Assembly: GCF_019402665.1 (NCBI RefSeq)
Contig: NZ_VSST01000012.1
Location: forward strand, 1-64,000
Length of the DNA stretch: 64,000 nucleotides
DNA from: Bradyrhizobium canariense
GTDB taxonomy: Bacteria; Pseudomonadota; Alphaproteobacteria; Rhizobiales; Xanthobacteraceae
Direction of reading: 5' to 3'
Shown here: positions 26,621 to 36,197 of the stretch, piece by piece
How the letters are laid out: each line of letters starts with the position of its first letter
Numbering within the stretch: position 1 is the first letter of the stretch
Notes under the pieces: model-generated
What the model was told of the DNA's origin: nothing
Seen by the model: only the letters and a program-made list of their open reading frames with translations
The model's database searches: none
Made by a program: the position numbers and the translations under genes

Positions 26621-28780
26621 TCAGGCGCCCTCGCCGCCTTCGGCAGCCGCGGCACAATAGTCGCGCCAGAACTGGCGATAGCCCGCCTCGACCCTGGCCG
26701 TGTAGATTTCGACATTGCCGGCGGGGGAGGCTGCGATCCGAGCCGGCAACTCGCTACGCAACTTCGCCAGGTGCGCCGGCTGCGCCGCATATTTGCAGGC
26801 GATCGCGGCATAGCCCTCGTCATCCTCGGCGACCCAGTCGTCGAGACCGACAGCAGCCACGATCGAACCGCCGGCACGCGACGAGGCGCCGTTGCCGAGC
26901 TTGGCCACGACCGGAACGCCCGCATAGAGCGATTCCCAGGTGCTGACGCCGCCGTTTTGCGGGAACGTGTCGAGCGATATGTCGACGTTTGCAAACGCCC
27001 GCAGGTGCTCGTGGCGCGGCGTCGAGCCCAGGCAGATGACATTCTCCTCGGCAACGCCCTGCGCCACGAACCGCGCGATCAGACTATCGCGCAGCATGGG
27101 ATCGTCGAGCAGCGTATGCTTGATGACGATCTTCGAACCGGTCACCTCGCGCATCACGTTCGACCACACCCGGATGGCCTCGTCCGAGATCTTGTAGATG
27201 CGGTTGAACACGCCGAAGGTGACATGGCCGTTGCGGAGCATGGGCGGCTCCGATGCAGGTACATCCAAAATGGGATCGATCGTGATCAGGCACGGCAGGT
27301 CGTAGACCTTTTCAGCCAGCAGATGGCGCGCCGATTGCGGAATGAAGATGGGATCCGCGAGCACGTAGTCCATGGTCTGCAGGCCCGTGCCCGTAGCGTG
27401 TCCGAAACCCGAGACCTGGATCGGGGCCGGCTTGCGGGCGAAGACGTGGAGCCTGTTGCCGGTGGTGTGCCCGGACACGTCGATCAGGATATCGACCTTG
27501 TCCGCCTGGATGCGATCGGCGAGTTCGTCGTCCGAAAGCTGCCAGGCGTCGACCCAGACGTCCGCCGAGGACCTGAATGCGGCGGTCATCTCATCTCTTA
27601 CCGGCGAGCACGAATAGCAGACGATCTCGAACCTGGCGTGATCATGATGGCGCAGCACCGGTAACAGAGCGAACGCTGCCGAGTGATGCCAAAACTCGGC
27701 AGCAACATAGCCAACCACGATCCGCCTGTCGGGATCGAGCTGCCGCGGGGCAAGAGTCCTTCGCGGCAATCTCGAGCCGATCGCGTCCCACCACTGTTTT
27801 CGCGCGGCCTGCTGAACCGCGAAATCGGCGTCGGAGAGATAGTCGAGGAAGAAGATCTTCCGCCCGATCAAGGAGGCATCCGGCACAATGGCCAACGCCG
27901 CATCGAGAAGCTCGATTGCTGATGCGATCTCTCCCTGGTTTGCAAAACAAGCGCTCAGCAGCGCCATTCCGATCGCGGAGCGTGGATATTCCTCCAGCAA
28001 CGTCGTGCAGGCCAGAATTGCTTGCGCCGTGTTTCCCATGGCGAGCGCGACTTGCGCCTTCCCCTGCAGGGCCACCTCGAGCTTGGGCGCAAGCGCAAGG
28101 GCCGCGTCAAAATCTGACGCGGCCTGTTCCAACCTCGACGTCTCAAGATTGAGCCGCCCACGGTTCGCCAGAATCTTCGCCGAACCCGGCCTGATCGCGA
28201 GCGCCGCCTCCAGCGCGCCTTTGGCCTCGTCGAAGTGCTTGAGCTCGATATTGACCAGACCTTTGCCGACGAGCGCCTCCACGTTTCGCGGCTGAAACAA
28301 CAGCGCGCGCTCGAAGCTCTGTTTGGCGCGATCAAGCTGGCGCAGCGCAAGCTCTGCCAGGCCGCGATTGCACAGCGCATCGGCATGATCGGGCTTCAGC
28401 CCGATCGCGCGATCGTACAATTCGATAGCCTGCTCGACGCGGTTTAGGTGCAACAAGGTATTGCCGAGATTGGCCAAGGCCATCGGGAAGCTCGGCTTCA
28501 ACGCGATGGCCCTCTCCAGGGACGTACGCGCGTCCTCATATTCCCCAAGTGCGAAATGCGTGGCTCCCAAATCGGAAAAAGCCTGTGCGGAGCGTGGGTC
28601 GAGCGTCACGGCATATTTCAGTGCCTGTTTCGCTGCCTCGAACTGTCGGCTCGCGAATGCGCCCAAGCCAAGCAGGTGAATTCGGAAGCGACATATCCGA
28701 TCAAGATCCGCTTGTCCGGGTCGAGCTTGCGGGGCGACAACACCCTTTGCGGCAATTTGGCGCCGATCGCTTCCCACCAA
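26621..28780 (-). CDS. SPINDLY-type O-GlcNAc transferase, 5'-truncated by deletion
   Basis: Homologous sequence starts only at HLLGLGAFASRQ (codon at 28678). It gives about 685 residues: seven or more TPR units (for example DADALCNRGLAELALRQLDR) to about residue 290, then the SPINDLY catalytic region with GYVAAEFWHHSAAFALLPVL, VDILIDVSGHTTGNRL and TFPQNGGVSTWESLYAGVPV. The normal first 50 or so residues are missing, because the DNA upstream is the 3' part of the neighbouring paralogue in another frame. The ATG at 28780 would add 34 unrelated residues; without it there is no start. The catalytic half looks intact, so activity from the new start is possible. The substrate is unknown. Confidence 0.75.
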   Translation of the reverse strand: MVGSDRRQIAAKGVVAPQARPGQADLDRICRFRIHLLGLGAFASRQFEAAKQALKYAVTLDPRSAQAFSDLGATHFALGEYEDARTSLERAIALKPSFPMALANLGNTLLHLNRVEQAIELYDRAIGLKPDHADALCNRGLAELALRQLDRAKQSFERALLFQPRNVEALVGKGLVNIELKHFDEAKGALEAALAIRPGSAKILANRGRLNLETSRLEQAASDFDAALALAPKLEVALQGKAQVALAMGNTAQAILACTTLLEEYPRSAIGMALLSACFANQGEIASAIELLDAALAIVPDASLIGRKIFFLDYLSDADFAVQQAARKQWWDAIGSRLPRRTLAPRQLDPDRRIVVGYVAAEFWHHSAAFALLPVLRHHDHARFEIVCYSCSPVRDEMTAAFRSSADVWVDAWQLSDDELADRIQADKVDILIDVSGHTTGNRLHVFARKPAPIQVSGFGHATGTGLQTMDYVLADPIFIPQSARHLLAEKVYDLPCLITIDPILDVPASEPPMLRNGHVTFGVFNRIYKISDEAIRVWSNVMREVTGSKIVIKHTLLDDPMLRDSLIARFVAQGVAEENVICLGSTPRHEHLRAFANVDISLDTFPQNGGVSTWESLYAGVPVVAKLGNGASSRAGGSIVAAVGLDDWVAEDDEGYAAIACKYAAQPAHLAKLRSELPARIAASPAGNVEIYTARVEAGYRQFWRDYCAAAAEGGEGA

Positions 28781-29847
28781 TGTTTTCGCGCAGCCTGCTG
28801 GACCGCAAAATCCGCGTCGGGGAGATAGTCCAGCAAGAATATCTTGCGCCCGATCAAGTCCGCATAGTCAGGCGCGATTGCCAGCCCTGCATCGAGATGT
28901 TCGAGCGCCGTCGCGATGTCTCCCTGGCTCGCATAGCAGGAAGCCAGGAGCGCAATTCCGATGTCGGACCGCGGATGTTCCTCGAGCAACTTCTTGACGA
29001 CCGCAATCGCCCCGGCCGTATTGCCCTTGAGAATGTTGACTTGCGCCTTCCCCTGCAAGGCCACTTCGAGCCTCGGTGAAAGCGCCAGCGCCGCATCGAA
29101 ATCCGCGAGCGCCTGCTCCAGCCGCAACAGATCGAGATTGAGCCGTCCGCGCTGCGCCAGAATCTTCGGCGAATCCGGCTTGATCGCGAGCCCTGCCGCG
29201 ATCGCCGCGGCCGCCTCTTCGTAGTGCCGGAGCTCGATGCACACCATGCCCTTGCCCGCGATCGCTTCCGCATGACGCGGTTGAAACGCGAGGGCGCGAT
29301 CGAAACTCTCCTTGGCGCGCTGGAACTGCCCTTCGATCAGCTCCGCCATGCCACGATTGCAGAATGCATCGGCATAGTCCGGCTTCAGCCTGATAGCGCG
29401 TTCGTGCAGCTCGATAGCCTGCTCGGCGAAGCCCATGTGCAGCAGCGTATTGCCGAGATTGGTCAAGGCGATCGGAGAATTCGGCTTCAGCGCAATGGCT
29501 TTCTCCTGGCATGCGCGAGCGTCCTGAAACTTCTGGAGGGTGAAATACACTGCCCCGAGATTGCCATGGGCATCGGGCGAACGTGGATCGAGCACGGTCG
29601 CGCGCTCGAGCAATTGTTGCGCCTCATCGAGGCGCCCGCCATCATACGCGCGCAGGCCAAGCAGGTGCGCGGCGTCGAAATGATCCGGAACCTCCGTCAG
29701 AATCCGCCGGCAGAGTGTCTCGACCTCTGCGTATCTGCCCTGCCCGAGTGCCTGAACCGCGGCGGACATGAGCGCGTCCGCCTGCTTCCTCAATTTCTTT
29801 TGCAATCGCGCGTTCTGGAATGCGCGCGCGCCGGCGCTGCTCTGCAA
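28618..29847 (-). CDS. SPINDLY paralogue truncated to its TPR half
   Basis: A 409-residue product, the first of two tandem paralogues. A short basic N-terminus precedes tandem TPR units starting at AAVQALGQGRYAEVETLCRR; motifs such as ALTNLGNTLLHMGFAEQAIE match the downstream gene closely. The catalytic domain has just begun (LDPDKRILIGYVASEF) when the sequence jumps into the 5' part of the second gene in a wrong frame, adding about 20 foreign residues before the stop. The catalytic half, normally about 330 residues, is lost, so this protein can only act as a TPR scaffold. The breakpoint lies at a GAATTC (28678-28683). Confidence 0.8.
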   Translation of the reverse strand: MQSSAGARAFQNARLQKKLRKQADALMSAAVQALGQGRYAEVETLCRRILTEVPDHFDAAHLLGLRAYDGGRLDEAQQLLERATVLDPRSPDAHGNLGAVYFTLQKFQDARACQEKAIALKPNSPIALTNLGNTLLHMGFAEQAIELHERAIRLKPDYADAFCNRGMAELIEGQFQRAKESFDRALAFQPRHAEAIAGKGMVCIELRHYEEAAAAIAAGLAIKPDSPKILAQRGRLNLDLLRLEQALADFDAALALSPRLEVALQGKAQVNILKGNTAGAIAVVKKLLEEHPRSDIGIALLASCYASQGDIATALEHLDAGLAIAPDYADLIGRKIFLLDYLPDADFAVQQAARKHWWEAIGAKLPQRVLSPRKLDPDKRILIGYVASEFTCLAWAHSRADSSRQRNRH

Positions 29848-29947
29848 AGTCTCTCTCCGGAGTATGGCCCGAAAAGAGGCTGGCCGATTCGCATGGTGCC
29901 AAGCTGGCGGATCGGTTAGACCAGCGACGCCACCGGATTGCAGGTGC

Positions 29948-30685
29948 TCAGCGCAGGATCTGGCTCAGGAACAGTTTTGTGCGGGCGTGCTGCGGGGCCG
30001 CGAAGAACTCGTTGGGCGTGTTGGCTTCGATGATCTGGCCCGCGTCCATGAACACCACGCGGTTGGCGACCTCGCGGGCAAAGCCCATCTCGTGGGTGAC
30101 GACCAGCATGGTCATGCCCTCCTCGGCAAGGTCGACCATGGTGTCCAGCACCTCCTTGACCATTTCGGGGTCGAGCGCCGAGGTCGGCTCGTCGAACAGC
30201 ATCACCTTCGGGTTCATCGTCAGCGCGCGGGCAATCGCAACGCGCTGCTGCTGACCACCGGACATCTGCCCCGGAAACTTGTTGGCCTGGTGCGGGATCT
30301 TGACCCGCTCCAGAAACTTCATCGCCGCCGCTTCGGCATCCTTCTTGGGGATGTTGCGCACCCAGATCGGCGCCAGCGTGCAATTGTCCAGCACGGACAG
30401 GTGAGGAAACAGGTTGAAGCTCTGGAACACCATGCCGACTTCGCGCCGCACCGCATCGACATGCTTCAGGTTCGGCCCGAGCTCGATGCCGTCAACGACG
30501 ATCTCGCCTTCCTGAAACTCCTCGAGCGCGTTGATGCAGCGGATCAGCGTCGACTTGCCCGAGCCGGAGGGGCCGCAGATCACGATGCGCTCGCCCTTCT
30601 CGACCGCAAGGTCGATGTCGCGCAGCACGTGAAATTCGCCGTACCATTTGTTCAAGCCGGAAATTTTGACGATGGGGTCGGACAT
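29948..30685 (-). CDS. aapP: General L-amino acid ABC transporter ATPase
   Basis: A 245-residue nucleotide-binding subunit that energises uptake of polar amino acids. Walker A is GPSGSGKST, the signature MSGGQQQR, and Walker [15 protein letters not shown] with the catalytic Glu; the H-loop is VTHEMGFA. The start ATG is preceded by GAGGT and follows the aapM stop by 11 nt. It is the last gene of aapJ-aapQ-aapM-aapP, the family characterised in Rhizobium leguminosarum, where it transports many L-amino acids and is regulated with nitrogen status. Confidence 0.95.
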   Translation of the reverse strand: MSDPIVKISGLNKWYGEFHVLRDIDLAVEKGERIVICGPSGSGKSTLIRCINALEEFQEGEIVVDGIELGPNLKHVDAVRREVGMVFQSFNLFPHLSVLDNCTLAPIWVRNIPKKDAEAAAMKFLERVKIPHQANKFPGQMSGGQQQRVAIARALTMNPKVMLFDEPTSALDPEMVKEVLDTMVDLAEEGMTMLVVTHEMGFAREVANRVVFMDAGQIIEANTPNEFFAAPQHARTKLFLSQILR

Positions 30686-30696
30686 GGTGACCTCGA

Positions 30697-32217
30697 TCAG
30701 TTGCGGCGGTGAGCGTTGAGGCGGTGCTCGACGAAGAGCGAGTAGCGTGACATTCCAAAGCAGAAGATGAAGTAGATGATCCCGGCGAAGGCGAACCCGG
30801 TGAACGCGGTCGACGGCGACGACCATTTCGGATCCGAGAACGACGCCCGCAGCGAGCCCAGCAGATCGAACAGCGCCACGATCGAGACCAGCGACGTGTC
30901 CTTGAACAGGGAGATGAAGCTGTTGACGAGGTTCGGAATGACGTGGCGCAGCGCCTGCGGCAGCACGATCAGCGAGGTCGTCTTCCACCAGGACAGCCCC
31001 AATGCCGCGGCCGCCTCGCCCTGCCCGCGCGGGATAGCAGCCAGCCCGCCACGGACGTTCTCAGCCTGATAGGCGCCCGTGAACAGCGAAATTCCAATCA
31101 GCGCACGCACCAACCCGTCGACTGTGAAATTGCCCGGCAGAAACAGCGGCAGCATGTAGGTGGCGAAGAACAGCACGGTGATCAGCGGCACGCCGCGCCA
31201 GAACTCGATGAAGGCGATCGAGAAGATCCGGATCAGCGGAATGGTCGAGCGGCGGCCAAGCGCCAGCGCAATGCCGATCGGCAGCGAGGTGACGATGCCC
31301 GTGACGGAGACCACCAGCGTCACCAGAAGTCCGCCCCACAGGTTCGTCTGCACGATCGGCAGTCCGCCGTGATCGAGCCCCATCAGCTTGATCACGATTG
31401 CGATGGCGGCGAAGGTGACGACGCTGGACGTCAGGGCCCGCCCCCCCGTGCGGAGGCCGCCGCCGAGAACGAAGGCGATCAGCGAGACGATCGCGGCGGT
31501 GATGGCGAAATCGGCCCAGACCGACTGGCCCGTCCCCTGCAGCTGGTCACGCAGCCAGGTCAGCGGAAAGATCAGCCAGTAGATCGCGGTCCCCACGAGC
31601 ATGATGACATTGCCGACGACCCACAACAGCGGTGCGGCAGAGGATGTCTTGCCGAGACCGAGCAGAGCCTTGCCGGCGCCGATGATGCTGTCGTCGAACA
31701 GTTGCAGCAGGTCAGCGGTCCAGCTCAGGCCAAATCCCTTGATGCCGCCGCCATGCAGCAGAAAGAATGCGACCACTGGAAACGCAAAGAAGAACAGGCC
31801 TGCGTTCAATCCTTTCGACGGCAGTCGTGGAATGAGCAACGGCACCAACAGGACCACCGACAGGACGAGCGTGAGGTTGACCCGCCAGCGTTCGGCTTCG
31901 GGGTAGAAGCCGTAGATCAGTTGCGGCAGCTTGGCCTGGATGTAGGGCCAGCAGGCGCCGACCGTAAAGCCGGCGTTCTCGGCGAGGCAGGCCGTGCGAT
32001 CCTTACCGGTCCAGACTGCATCGACCATCAGGAATCTGACGGAAGGAATGATGGTGAACCATAGCAGCAAGGCGCCGACGATCGTGAGCAGGATGTTGGT
32101 CGGCGAGTTGAACAGGCGCGTCCGCACCAGGCCGACGAAGCCCGTGGTCTTCACCGGCGCGGGACGCTCATCGAGAAGATCCTGGCGGACGAAGCTGGAC
32201 GAGGTGATATCGCTCAT
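30697..32217 (-). CDS. aapM: General L-amino acid ABC transporter permease AapM
   Basis: A 506-residue permease of the HisMQ type. The C-terminal third carries the EAA loop ([22 protein letters not shown]) and the usual five-helix core. The N-terminal half has extra transmembrane segments and a periplasmic loop with two Cys ([20 protein letters not shown]), a hallmark of AapM. It is some 100 residues longer than the R. leguminosarum protein, the extra being hydrophobic sequence around residues 100-240. Its ATG overlaps the aapQ stop (ATGA), so the two permeases are translationally coupled. Confidence 0.93.
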   Translation of the reverse strand: MSDITSSSFVRQDLLDERPAPVKTTGFVGLVRTRLFNSPTNILLTIVGALLLWFTIIPSVRFLMVDAVWTGKDRTACLAENAGFTVGACWPYIQAKLPQLIYGFYPEAERWRVNLTLVLSVVLLVPLLIPRLPSKGLNAGLFFFAFPVVAFFLLHGGGIKGFGLSWTADLLQLFDDSIIGAGKALLGLGKTSSAAPLLWVVGNVIMLVGTAIYWLIFPLTWLRDQLQGTGQSVWADFAITAAIVSLIAFVLGGGLRTGGRALTSSVVTFAAIAIVIKLMGLDHGGLPIVQTNLWGGLLVTLVVSVTGIVTSLPIGIALALGRRSTIPLIRIFSIAFIEFWRGVPLITVLFFATYMLPLFLPGNFTVDGLVRALIGISLFTGAYQAENVRGGLAAIPRGQGEAAAALGLSWWKTTSLIVLPQALRHVIPNLVNSFISLFKDTSLVSIVALFDLLGSLRASFSDPKWSSPSTAFTGFAFAGIIYFIFCFGMSRYSLFVEHRLNAHRRN

Positions 32218-33419
32218 GCGCCGAGACTCCGGCTGATGCGCCAACCGTAGACGCTCATGACGGCGCTGGTGATCAGCGAGATCAGGAGATAGACGCCCAT
32301 CGTCATGGCGATGATCTCGATGGCCTGCCCGGTCTGGCTCAGCGACGTGCCAGCGAACACGGAGACAAGGTCAGGATAGCCGATCGCGACGGCCAGCGAC
32401 GAATTCTTGGTGAGATTGAGGTACTGGTTGGTCAGCGGCGGAACGATGACGCGCATCGCCTGCGGCACGACCACCAGGCGCAGCGTGGTGCCGCGGCTCA
32501 GGCCCAGCGACGATCCCGCCTCCATCTGCCCGCTGTGGACGGAGAGGATGCCCGCGCGCACGATCTCGGCGATGAAGGCAGCCGTATAGGTCGACAAGGC
32601 CAATGTGAGCGCCACGAACTCCGGGATGATCCGCGAGCCGCCGGCGAAATTGAAGCCCTTGAGCTGCGGCAGCTCGAAGCTGAAGGGCAGACCCGCTACC
32701 AGAATGGTGACGAGCGGCAGTCCGAACAGCAGGCCCAGCACATAGGGCCAGATCCGGATCATCTGCCCCCGCTGGAACAGCGCCCGGCGCGCGTGGATGC
32801 GCAGCACCACCGAAGCCACGATGCCGAGCGCCAGCACCACAAGAAACGCCTCGAAGCCGCTCTCGCCGATCGGCCGGGGAATGACGAGACCGCGATTGCT
32901 GACGAAAGCGATGCCGAGCAGCGAAATGCTCTGTCGTGGATTAGGCAAGGCAGCAAGCACCGCCAGGTACCAGAACAGGATCTGGAACAGCACCGGCAGG
33001 TTGCGGATGATCTCGACATAGATTTCGCCAATGCGCGCGAGCAACCAGTTGGGTGACAGCCGGCACAGCGCGACAATGAAGCCGATCACGGTGGCAAACA
33101 CGATGCCCACCACCGAGACCACGAGCGTATTGAGGAGCCCGACCAGGAACACGCGCAGGAACGTGTCCGAGCCGGTATACGAGATCAGCGTCTGATTGAC
33201 GTCGAAACCGGCGTTGTTCGCGAGGAAGCCGAAGCCGGCCGCAATGTGCTGGTTCTCGAGGTTGGCGCGGGCGTTGGAGACGATTTCATAGGCAATCCAG
33301 CCCAGGACCGCAGCGAAGGCAAACTGGACGGCGATGCCGTTCCAGCCTGTCTTGCCCCCCAGGACGCGCCTGATCTTCAGCGCGATCTGGGGCGGGGGTT
33401 TGCGGGCCTCGATGCTCAT
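32214..33419 (-). CDS. aapQ: General L-amino acid ABC transporter permease AapQ
   Basis: A 401-residue membrane permease and partner of AapM in the heterodimeric channel. Family features are a cytoplasmic basic N-terminus, a first helix followed by a periplasmic loop with FGFLANNAGFDVNQTLI, and the core with IIRNLPVLFQILFWY. The EAA loop appears in SLGLSRGTTLRLVVVPQAMR near residue 310. It follows aapJ by 25 nt. Confidence 0.94.
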   Translation of the reverse strand: MSIEARKPPPQIALKIRRVLGGKTGWNGIAVQFAFAAVLGWIAYEIVSNARANLENQHIAAGFGFLANNAGFDVNQTLISYTGSDTFLRVFLVGLLNTLVVSVVGIVFATVIGFIVALCRLSPNWLLARIGEIYVEIIRNLPVLFQILFWYLAVLAALPNPRQSISLLGIAFVSNRGLVIPRPIGESGFEAFLVVLALGIVASVVLRIHARRALFQRGQMIRIWPYVLGLLFGLPLVTILVAGLPFSFELPQLKGFNFAGGSRIIPEFVALTLALSTYTAAFIAEIVRAGILSVHSGQMEAGSSLGLSRGTTLRLVVVPQAMRVIVPPLTNQYLNLTKNSSLAVAIGYPDLVSVFAGTSLSQTGQAIEIIAMTMGVYLLISLITSAVMSVYGWRISRSLGA

Positions 33420-33444
33420 CGCCGCGAGCGCGGGTCAGGCGGGG

Positions 33445-34461
33445 TCAGCGGATCGGCGGCGCGTATTGGAGACCGCCCTTATTCCAGAGATTGTTGAGTC
33501 CCCGATTGATACCAAGCGGCGAGCCTGCGCCGACGTTGCGGTCGAACACTTCGCCGTAATTGCCGACGGCTTTCACGATGCGCACCACCCAATCCTTGCT
33601 CAGGCCGAGCTGTTCACCGAAATTGCCGTCGGTGCCGAGGACGCGCTTCAGCTCCGGATTTTCCTGCTTCGCCTTCTCGTCGACGTTCTTCGCGGTCACG
33701 CCGAGCTCTTCGGCGGTGATCATGGCAAACAGCGTCCATTTCACGATGTCGAACCACTGGTCGTCGCCGTGGCGCACCATCGGTCCGAGCGGCTCCTTCG
33801 AGATGATTTCCGGGAGCACCATGTGATCGCCGGGATTGGCAAGCTTCAGGCGGTTGGCGTAAAGGCCCGACTGGTCGGTGGTGAAGACGTCGCAGCGCCC
33901 GGCCTCGTAGGCCTTGACCGTTTCGTCGTTGGTGCCGAACGCGATCACCTCGTACTTCATGTTGTTGGCCTTGAAGTAGTCGGCGAGATTCTGCTCCGTG
34001 GTGGTGCCGGTCTGGACGCAGACCGAGGCGCTGTTGAGCTCGAGCGCGGAGTTCACCTTGAGCGACTTCTTCACCATGAAGCCCTGCCCGTCATAATAGG
34101 TCACGCCGGTGAAGTTTGCGCCGAGCGAGGTGTCGCGCGAGATGGTCCAGGTGGTGTTGCGCGACAGCACGTCGACTTCGCCGGATTGCAGCGCCGTGAA
34201 GCGGTCCTTGGCGGAGAGCGGCACGTACTTGACCTTGGTCGGATCGTTGAAGATCGCCCCGGCGATCGCGCGGCAGACGTCGACATCAAGCCCGGTCCAG
34301 TTGCCCTTGTCGTCCGGCGAGGAGAAGCCGGGCAGGCCCTGACTGACGCCGCAGGACAGCATGCCGCGGTCCTTGACGGTCTTGAGCGTTTGCGCCTCGG
34401 CGGCTTGGGCCGTCAGGCCGGCGGCGAGGGCGAGAGTGAGAGCCAGGATTACGCGTTTCAT
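33445..34461 (-). CDS. aapJ: General L-amino acid periplasmic binding protein
   Basis: A 338-residue solute-binding protein of family 3. It has a Sec signal peptide (MKRVILALTLALAAGLTAQA, cleavage about AEA-QT), then the canonical LKTVKDRGMLSCGVSQGLPG opening, the RFTALQSGEVDVLSRNTTWT hinge and the late NYGEVFDRNVGAGSPLGI motif found in AapJ and BztA. It delivers amino acids to AapQM. The start is the ATG with an AAAGG element about 10 nt upstream; a frame extending 41 codons upstream is non-coding in composition. It is divergent from metC across about 400 bp that must include its promoter. Confidence 0.95.
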   Translation of the reverse strand: MKRVILALTLALAAGLTAQAAEAQTLKTVKDRGMLSCGVSQGLPGFSSPDDKGNWTGLDVDVCRAIAGAIFNDPTKVKYVPLSAKDRFTALQSGEVDVLSRNTTWTISRDTSLGANFTGVTYYDGQGFMVKKSLKVNSALELNSASVCVQTGTTTEQNLADYFKANNMKYEVIAFGTNDETVKAYEAGRCDVFTTDQSGLYANRLKLANPGDHMVLPEIISKEPLGPMVRHGDDQWFDIVKWTLFAMITAEELGVTAKNVDEKAKQENPELKRVLGTDGNFGEQLGLSKDWVVRIVKAVGNYGEVFDRNVGAGSPLGINRGLNNLWNKGGLQYAPPIR

Positions 34462-34755
34462 GGGCTTGGGGCCTTTCAAAGTCGTCTCAAGGTCAGGAAC
34501 GTTGTCTTTGCGATCGTCTCTGCCAGGGCTAGCCGTATCAGGACCAGCCCTGCAAGAGTCATGCTGGAAAACCTTGCCGATCACCCGCCGATCCCGGGAG
34601 GCCCTACCTTAATCCCCGCCGAAAGGCGCCCGCCGTTACGGCTGTGGCGCGTGGTCCGGTCAGGCGATGGATCGAAGGTCGCGGCAGGCCCCTCAACATG
34701 CGGCGACTGACTAGCACCTGCGATAACAGAACGGCTGGCGTGCCGGGTCAAGGGG

Positions 34756-34784
34756 TTGACGGGACTCTTCTGTGTTCTGTTATT
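34756..34784 (+). promoter_or_regulatory. Possible promoter for metC
   Basis: TTGACG and GTTATT separated by 17 nt lie about 70 bp upstream of the metC ATG in the 395-bp aapJ-metC gap. The -35 matches well, the -10 only weakly. After it, GGCC-TTTC-GGCC and CCGCGGG could form small leader hairpins. No SAM-II or other riboswitch core was recognised. Confidence 0.4.
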
Positions 34785-34856
34785 AACGACAGCGGCCTTT
34801 CGGCCTGCCCGCGGGCGCAGCGCGCCTGGTGGAAACGCGCTTTTGAAAGCAGACGC

Positions 34857-36041
34857 ATGGATTCCTCACACCCCTCCGAACAGCACGCCGAGACCCGGCT
34901 GGTCACCTCCGGCCGCGACACCAAGGCGCAGAAGGGGTTTGTCAATCCTCCGGTGTTCCACGGCTCGACCGTGCTCTATCCGACCGCCGAGGACCTGCAC
35001 GCCCATCGCGGCGAGTTCACCTATGGTCGCCATGGTTCCCCCACCACCAAGGCGTTCCAGGAGACGCTGATGGCGCTGGAGGGGCCACAATGCGCCGGCG
35101 TCGGCATCGTGCCGTCGGGCCTGTCGGCGATCTCCACCACCCTGCTCTCGGTGCTGAAGGCCGGCGACCACATCCTGGTCTGCGACAACGTCTACCGGCC
35201 CTCGCGCAATTTCTGCAATGGCATGCTCACCCGCTACGGCATCGAGACCACCTACTTCGATCCGATGATCGGCGCCGGCATCGACAAGCTGTTCAGATCC
35301 AACACAAGCGCCGTCCTGGTCGAGGCGCCCGGCTCGCAGTCGTTCGAGATGCCCGACATCCGCGCCATCGCCGATGTCGCACATGCGCGCGGCGCGCTCG
35401 TCATCGACGACAACACCTGGGCGACGCCGCTTTATCACCGCTCGCTCGAACAGGGCGTCGACATCAGCATGCAGGCCGCCACCAAATATATCGGCGGCCA
35501 TTCCGACATCATGTTCGGCACCATCTCGGCCAATGCCAGGGCATGGCCGCAGATCGCCGAAGGCATCCGCCTGCTCGGCGTCTGCGCCGGTCCCGATGAC
35601 GTCTTCCTGGCGCTGCGCGGCCTGCGTACGCTGTCGGTGCGGCTGGCGCAGCATCATCGCTCCGGCCTCGACATGGCGCGCTGGCTCGCCAACCGGCCAG
35701 AGGTCGCGCGCGTGTTGCATCCGGCACTCGAGACCGATCCGGGCCATGCGATCTGGAAGCGCGACTTCACGGGCGCGTCGGGCCTATTCAGCATCGTGCT
35801 GAAGCCGGCGCCGCAGAAGGCGGTCGACACAATGCTCAACACGCTCAAGCTGTTCGGCATGGGCTTTTCCTGGGGCGGCTTCGAGAGCCTTGCGATTCCT
35901 TTCGACTGCGACGGCTATCGCACGGCGACCAAGTGGGCGCCGGGCGGCCCTACCCTGCGTCTGCACATCGGGCTGGAGAGCACTGACGACCTCAAGGCCG
36001 ACCTCGATCGCGGCTTCGCTGCCCTCAAAGCGGCAATGTGA
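34857..36041 (+). CDS. metC: Cystathionine beta-lyase
   Basis: A PLP enzyme of the Cys/Met metabolism family, 394 residues, converting cystathionine to homocysteine, pyruvate and ammonia in methionine synthesis. Family signatures: YGRHGSPTTKAFQ near residue 57, SGLSAISTTLLSV, the DDNTWATP aspartate, and the Schiff-base lysine K210 in ATKYIGGHSD. WGGFESLAIP near the C-terminus favours MetC over cystathionine gamma-synthase. I chose the ATG at MDSSHPSEQH; the frame stays open about 70 codons upstream, but that part lacks protein-like composition and overlaps the likely promoter. Confidence 0.94.
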   Translation: MDSSHPSEQHAETRLVTSGRDTKAQKGFVNPPVFHGSTVLYPTAEDLHAHRGEFTYGRHGSPTTKAFQETLMALEGPQCAGVGIVPSGLSAISTTLLSVLKAGDHILVCDNVYRPSRNFCNGMLTRYGIETTYFDPMIGAGIDKLFRSNTSAVLVEAPGSQSFEMPDIRAIADVAHARGALVIDDNTWATPLYHRSLEQGVDISMQAATKYIGGHSDIMFGTISANARAWPQIAEGIRLLGVCAGPDDVFLALRGLRTLSVRLAQHHRSGLDMARWLANRPEVARVLHPALETDPGHAIWKRDFTGASGLFSIVLKPAPQKAVDTMLNTLKLFGMGFSWGGFESLAIPFDCDGYRTATKWAPGGPTLRLHIGLESTDDLKADLDRGFAALKAAM

Positions 36042-36197
36042 GCCTGTTCACAAGGCACTGCGCCTGCGCACGCGCCAACGCGCGCCGCAGGAACGTGTAG
36101 CCGCTGCAAACGTTGATGCCCCCTGCGCCAACAAATGGTTTGAACCTCAAGCATTTGGCGCTAGCCTCACCAATCGACTCCAATCCGGACTCGGAGC

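Noticed and set aside
34500..34560. Sigma-54 promoter for aapJ (TGGCAG...TCGCA)
   Set aside because: The GG-GC distance is one base too long and the -12 element is poor.
34462..34856. SAM-II or other riboswitch before metC
   Set aside because: The leader lacks the conserved SAM-II pseudoknot sequence; only weak hairpins and a promoter-like element are visible.
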